Source of the DNA: Magicicada septendecula
Lineage: Eukaryota; Arthropoda; Insecta; Hemiptera; Cicadidae
Direction: 5' to 3'
Assembly: GCA_034769895.1 (NCBI GenBank)
Contig: CM068373.1
Location: 25,382,120 to 25,446,119 of the forward strand
DNA: 64,000 nucleotides
Shown here: one piece after another, positions 61,301-64,000 of the stretch
Layout: every line of letters starts with the position of its first letter
Numbering within the stretch: position 1 is the first letter of the stretch
Notes under the pieces: generated by a model
Database searches by the model: none
What the model was told of the DNA's origin: nothing
What the model saw: only the letters and a program-made list of their open reading frames with translations
Program-made: the position numbers and the translations under genes

Positions 61301-63157
61301 TGTAATACTAAATTTTGCCCGACGTTGTGTGCGTCAATGTAATAATAAAATATGCCCCTCAGTTCCGGAGCGCCAATTTAATAATAAAATATTTTATATG
61401 CTCTTTATCTCAGGGTAAAATATAAATAAATGCTCAAATTTTCTTATAAATTGTTCTTCAATTTATTACAATTAGCTATGATTGATTATCATACTTTATC
61501 ATTTATATATGAACTATATAAATTCTAATCAAAATATAAACATATTCATTTTCATAAATCTTATTTCATTACTCATATTCATAGCTCTAATAATTTAAAT
61601 ATTGTAATTCTTATTCAAAGACAAAACTTTTAATAATAATTTTCTTAAATTATTATATATTACGACATTGTTAATTATTGATCTGGATTCATTTAAAATC
61701 GGTGCTTATAGATGAACTTAATTTCCATAATTTCCTAATATGATTTAATTTTGTTCTAAATAAAATTTTATCTTAATCCTTTAATTAAATCTTATGAGTT
61801 CTTTAAGTGAACAGACAGTGGACCTAATACTAATTATGGCATGAAAATTTTACTTGTGGTATGTATCCAAATCTGGTAGCAGTTCATATTGTGTGGTTGT
61901 CATGTTGATCGTCTGGCGTGTCTGCGATATTTCCCTCTGGATTAGCAGATTGTAACGTGGTCTCCTTTGAGTCACAAGACACTGCACAACACCAAACTTC
62001 ACTCTCTCAAATTAGTTCGCGTTAATTGTTATTATAGTTATTCGCTTCTACAGCCATTGTTAATTATTATTTATTAACTGCGTTATGGTTTGAATCACTG
62101 TTGTTACGGGTTTAGTTCGTTTCGAAATGTTACTCGATGATGAAGTTATTGTTGCGTATTTGCACAACTAAATCACAGCGTTATTTAATTATCATTTGTG
62201 TTGTATTAATTCACTTGTACATCACTAGTAAAATTACAGTTTTTCTCCTTACCGAAATCTGTTCTAGTACGAGCTTACTTTTCTAACCATCGTACCGAAT
62301 TTCTCTAAGTCCAATAACTATGGGAATCTCGGTCGCGGACTTACACTCCCGTTTCCGTCAAAATTTTTAGTTAAACTCCCCGAGCGCGCCTTTCTCGCGT
62401 CCCTATATCGAATTCCATATTTCTCCCACTTACTTCCGATTTTTCTAACGCTGTTTTCCAATTGGTTCTACTTTACGACTCTTCAGATTTAGAGACCACC
62501 TATTTTTCCGAAAGAACTTCTCTGATAGGCCTTTGGATTCCCACCAGATTCCTTCCCTAGGTCACTACACTGAGGTCGTTGTCGCTGCTAGATACTGTAG
62601 CAATAATTCTTGCCTGTCACTTTTTTGGAGTAAACAAAACAACCCTTAACTTTCTCGTCAAGTATTGTTTTCGTGCACTAGGTTGTTCTAATGGCATCAA
62701 CTATTGTTACTTACAGGCCTTACCAAACTTCCTTTCAACACTTCTTGCTTGTGTTAGGACATTACTCCGAGCTTCCTCTCTTCTCAGTAAGATCGAAGTC
62801 CTGTCGCTGACCGTTTGAGTCTTTCAATAACATATACCTTTTTTTGTTTCGCTATATGCAGCTGGCGTGTATATGTATTCTGGTCTATTGTTAATACCTG
62901 CAGCTGCTCTTCAAATGAATTCGTTTACTTCTGTGCCCTTTTTTCTACGGATTTGAGGTAGTTGTCAAAGTTTAACGTTTCTTAGTATGGAGAGCGATGA
63001 ACTCAGCCTATTTGCCGTGAGCGTGTTGGGGCTGATATATGATTTTATTGCCTGTCAGTCACCTCTGCGTTTCACACAACAATTCCCTGTTACGGCGCTT
63101 AAAGATACATCTCTACTCAAAATAAGAAAATTTCAAAATTTCTGATTTTGCTGTTAT
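61301..63157 (-). repeat. 5' LTR of the gypsy element
   Basis: 1857 bases. It ends (minus strand) with three tandem AT-rich plus TTGGCGC-type units, so the LTR edge and primer site seem to have been multiplied. It contains the 59 bases missing from the other LTR. No clear TATA box was singled out. Confidence 0.92.
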
Positions 63158-63705
63158 ATATTCGCAGATAGCTTAGTGGGGCTGCAACAACTAACGAATA
63201 GAGTGACAGAATCAGCCGTAGGTATGGTCTAGACATCAATGTTAATAAAATGAAACTAATGATTGTATCTAAGAACAAGTTCACAAACTGTACCCTTAAT
63301 ATTTATAAACTAAATGCTTGTTGAACGTGTAAGCTTGGTACTATACTCAATGAACAATGAGACCACTTTCAAGAAATAAAGAACAGAATTAAAAACGCAA
63401 GATTAGTGTAGAGTAGAAAGAGCACTTTATTCAAAAGTCACGATTTAACAATAAACACAAAGATGATACTTTTACCGTGCTATGTATTCTCGGTCCCCTT
63501 CTACGGTGAGGAATCTTTTACTTTGACTGAACCCACAACTAAGAAATTGCAAACTTTGGAATGTGGCTTTACCGTAGAATACTGAGCATATCATGGACAG
63601 CACATATAACTAATGTTGAAGTTCTTAGAATGATGAAGAAAGATAGGAAAGTTATTATCGCAGTAAAGATAAGAAAACTGGACAGTAGTGTGGTAATTTT
63701 CACAT
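63158..63705 (+). mobile_element. right part of the LINE split by the gypsy element
   Basis: Resumes at the RT catalytic region (IFADSLVGLQQLTNRVTE), then LYLRTSSQ-type shifted frames and YLGTILNE-like remains. It ends with MWLYRRILSISWTAHITNVE and LRMMKKDRKVI at 63561-63660. Several stops show it is dead. Confidence 0.75.
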
Positions 63706-64000
63706 TTAAAGTTTGGCTAATCTGTACGATCTGCATTACGCTTATCGCGTTCAGGCTAAAACACAGTGCAACGTGCGTCGGCGAGCAGCGGACGTAATCG
63801 CGTTTGCTGTCTCGTTCTGTCATTTTTTCATTTTTTCTTGTCGTCGAGACAATTTATGTAGGCCTTAGACCCTAGAGTACTCATTACTGAAGCTTGGAGT
63901 GCCGCGTACTCGCGCCTCAATTCATCATGTAACATTTTACCCGACGTAGGATTCAAATTTCAAATGCTTTCAGACGTAGCCAACCTTGCTATTTAAATTA
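63706..64000. other. unannotated DNA at right edge
   Basis: No gene or repeat recognised. Confidence 0.4.

Larger units (their letters stand above)
53394..63157 (-). mobile_element. Ty3/gypsy LTR retrotransposon, near complete, no env
   Basis: A 9.8 kb element on the minus strand with two long LTRs, perfect 5-base duplications ATATT (53389-53393 and 63158-63162), a primer site, gag, pol in the order protease, RT, RNase H, integrase, and a polypurine-like stretch before the 3' LTR. Comparing the LTRs by eye, I found only one substitution, a 1-base T-run difference and one 59-base indel, so it is young. About 1.2 kb between pol and the 3' LTR has no env-like frame. Confidence 0.95.

Overview
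The window is insect DNA in two parts. Bases 1 to about 10,425 are a long stretch of mitochondrial genome. The rest is AT-rich, transposon-dense nuclear DNA carrying one recognisable host gene. The mitochondrial part follows the ancestral insect gene order, read right to left: tRNA-Ile, Gln, Met, nad2, Trp, Cys, Tyr, cox1, Leu2, cox2, Lys, Asp, atp8, atp6, cox3, Gly, nad3, five tRNAs, Phe, nad5, His, nad4, nad4L, Thr, Pro, nad6 and the 5' end of cytb. It uses the invertebrate mitochondrial code (TGA as Trp). The protein style recalls Hemiptera, but that is a weak guess. Most genes are open in that code. nad4L, nad5 and atp8 carry frameshifts, each at a homopolymer or AT run. The block is either a young NUMT or an assembly chimera.

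Four exons of an M1-family (aminopeptidase N-like) gene lie on the minus strand at 34562-34148, 27102-26958, 15548-15287 and 12135-11965. Their splice phases match exactly. The next exon, with the third zinc ligand, is not seen before the mitochondrial block. If the contig is right, that block sits in an intron of this gene.

The introns and flanks are layered with mobile elements: many 5'-truncated LINE copies, three mariner/Tc1-like remnants, two Harbinger-like TIR elements, a 3.3 kb transposon with roughly 300 bp inverted repeats and an unfamiliar transposase, Helitron pieces, solo LTRs with 4 bp target duplications, a Penelope-like element nested in a Harbinger MITE, and a near-complete young Ty3/gypsy element (53394-63157) inserted into a LINE reverse-transcriptase frame.

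The most striking recurrent signal is a set of at least ten hammerhead-ribozyme-like motifs (CUGANGA ... GAA core). Most have a short palindromic stem III, as known for Penelope-like elements and retrozymes. The best is at 44590-44634 on the minus strand. Two related ~390 bp non-autonomous elements (34597-34993, 43656-44036) carry such motifs and have 12-13 bp target duplications. Other notable signals are a gypsy gag and pol in one frame split only by a UGA stop, and three tandem LTR-end plus primer-binding-site units in that element's LTR.
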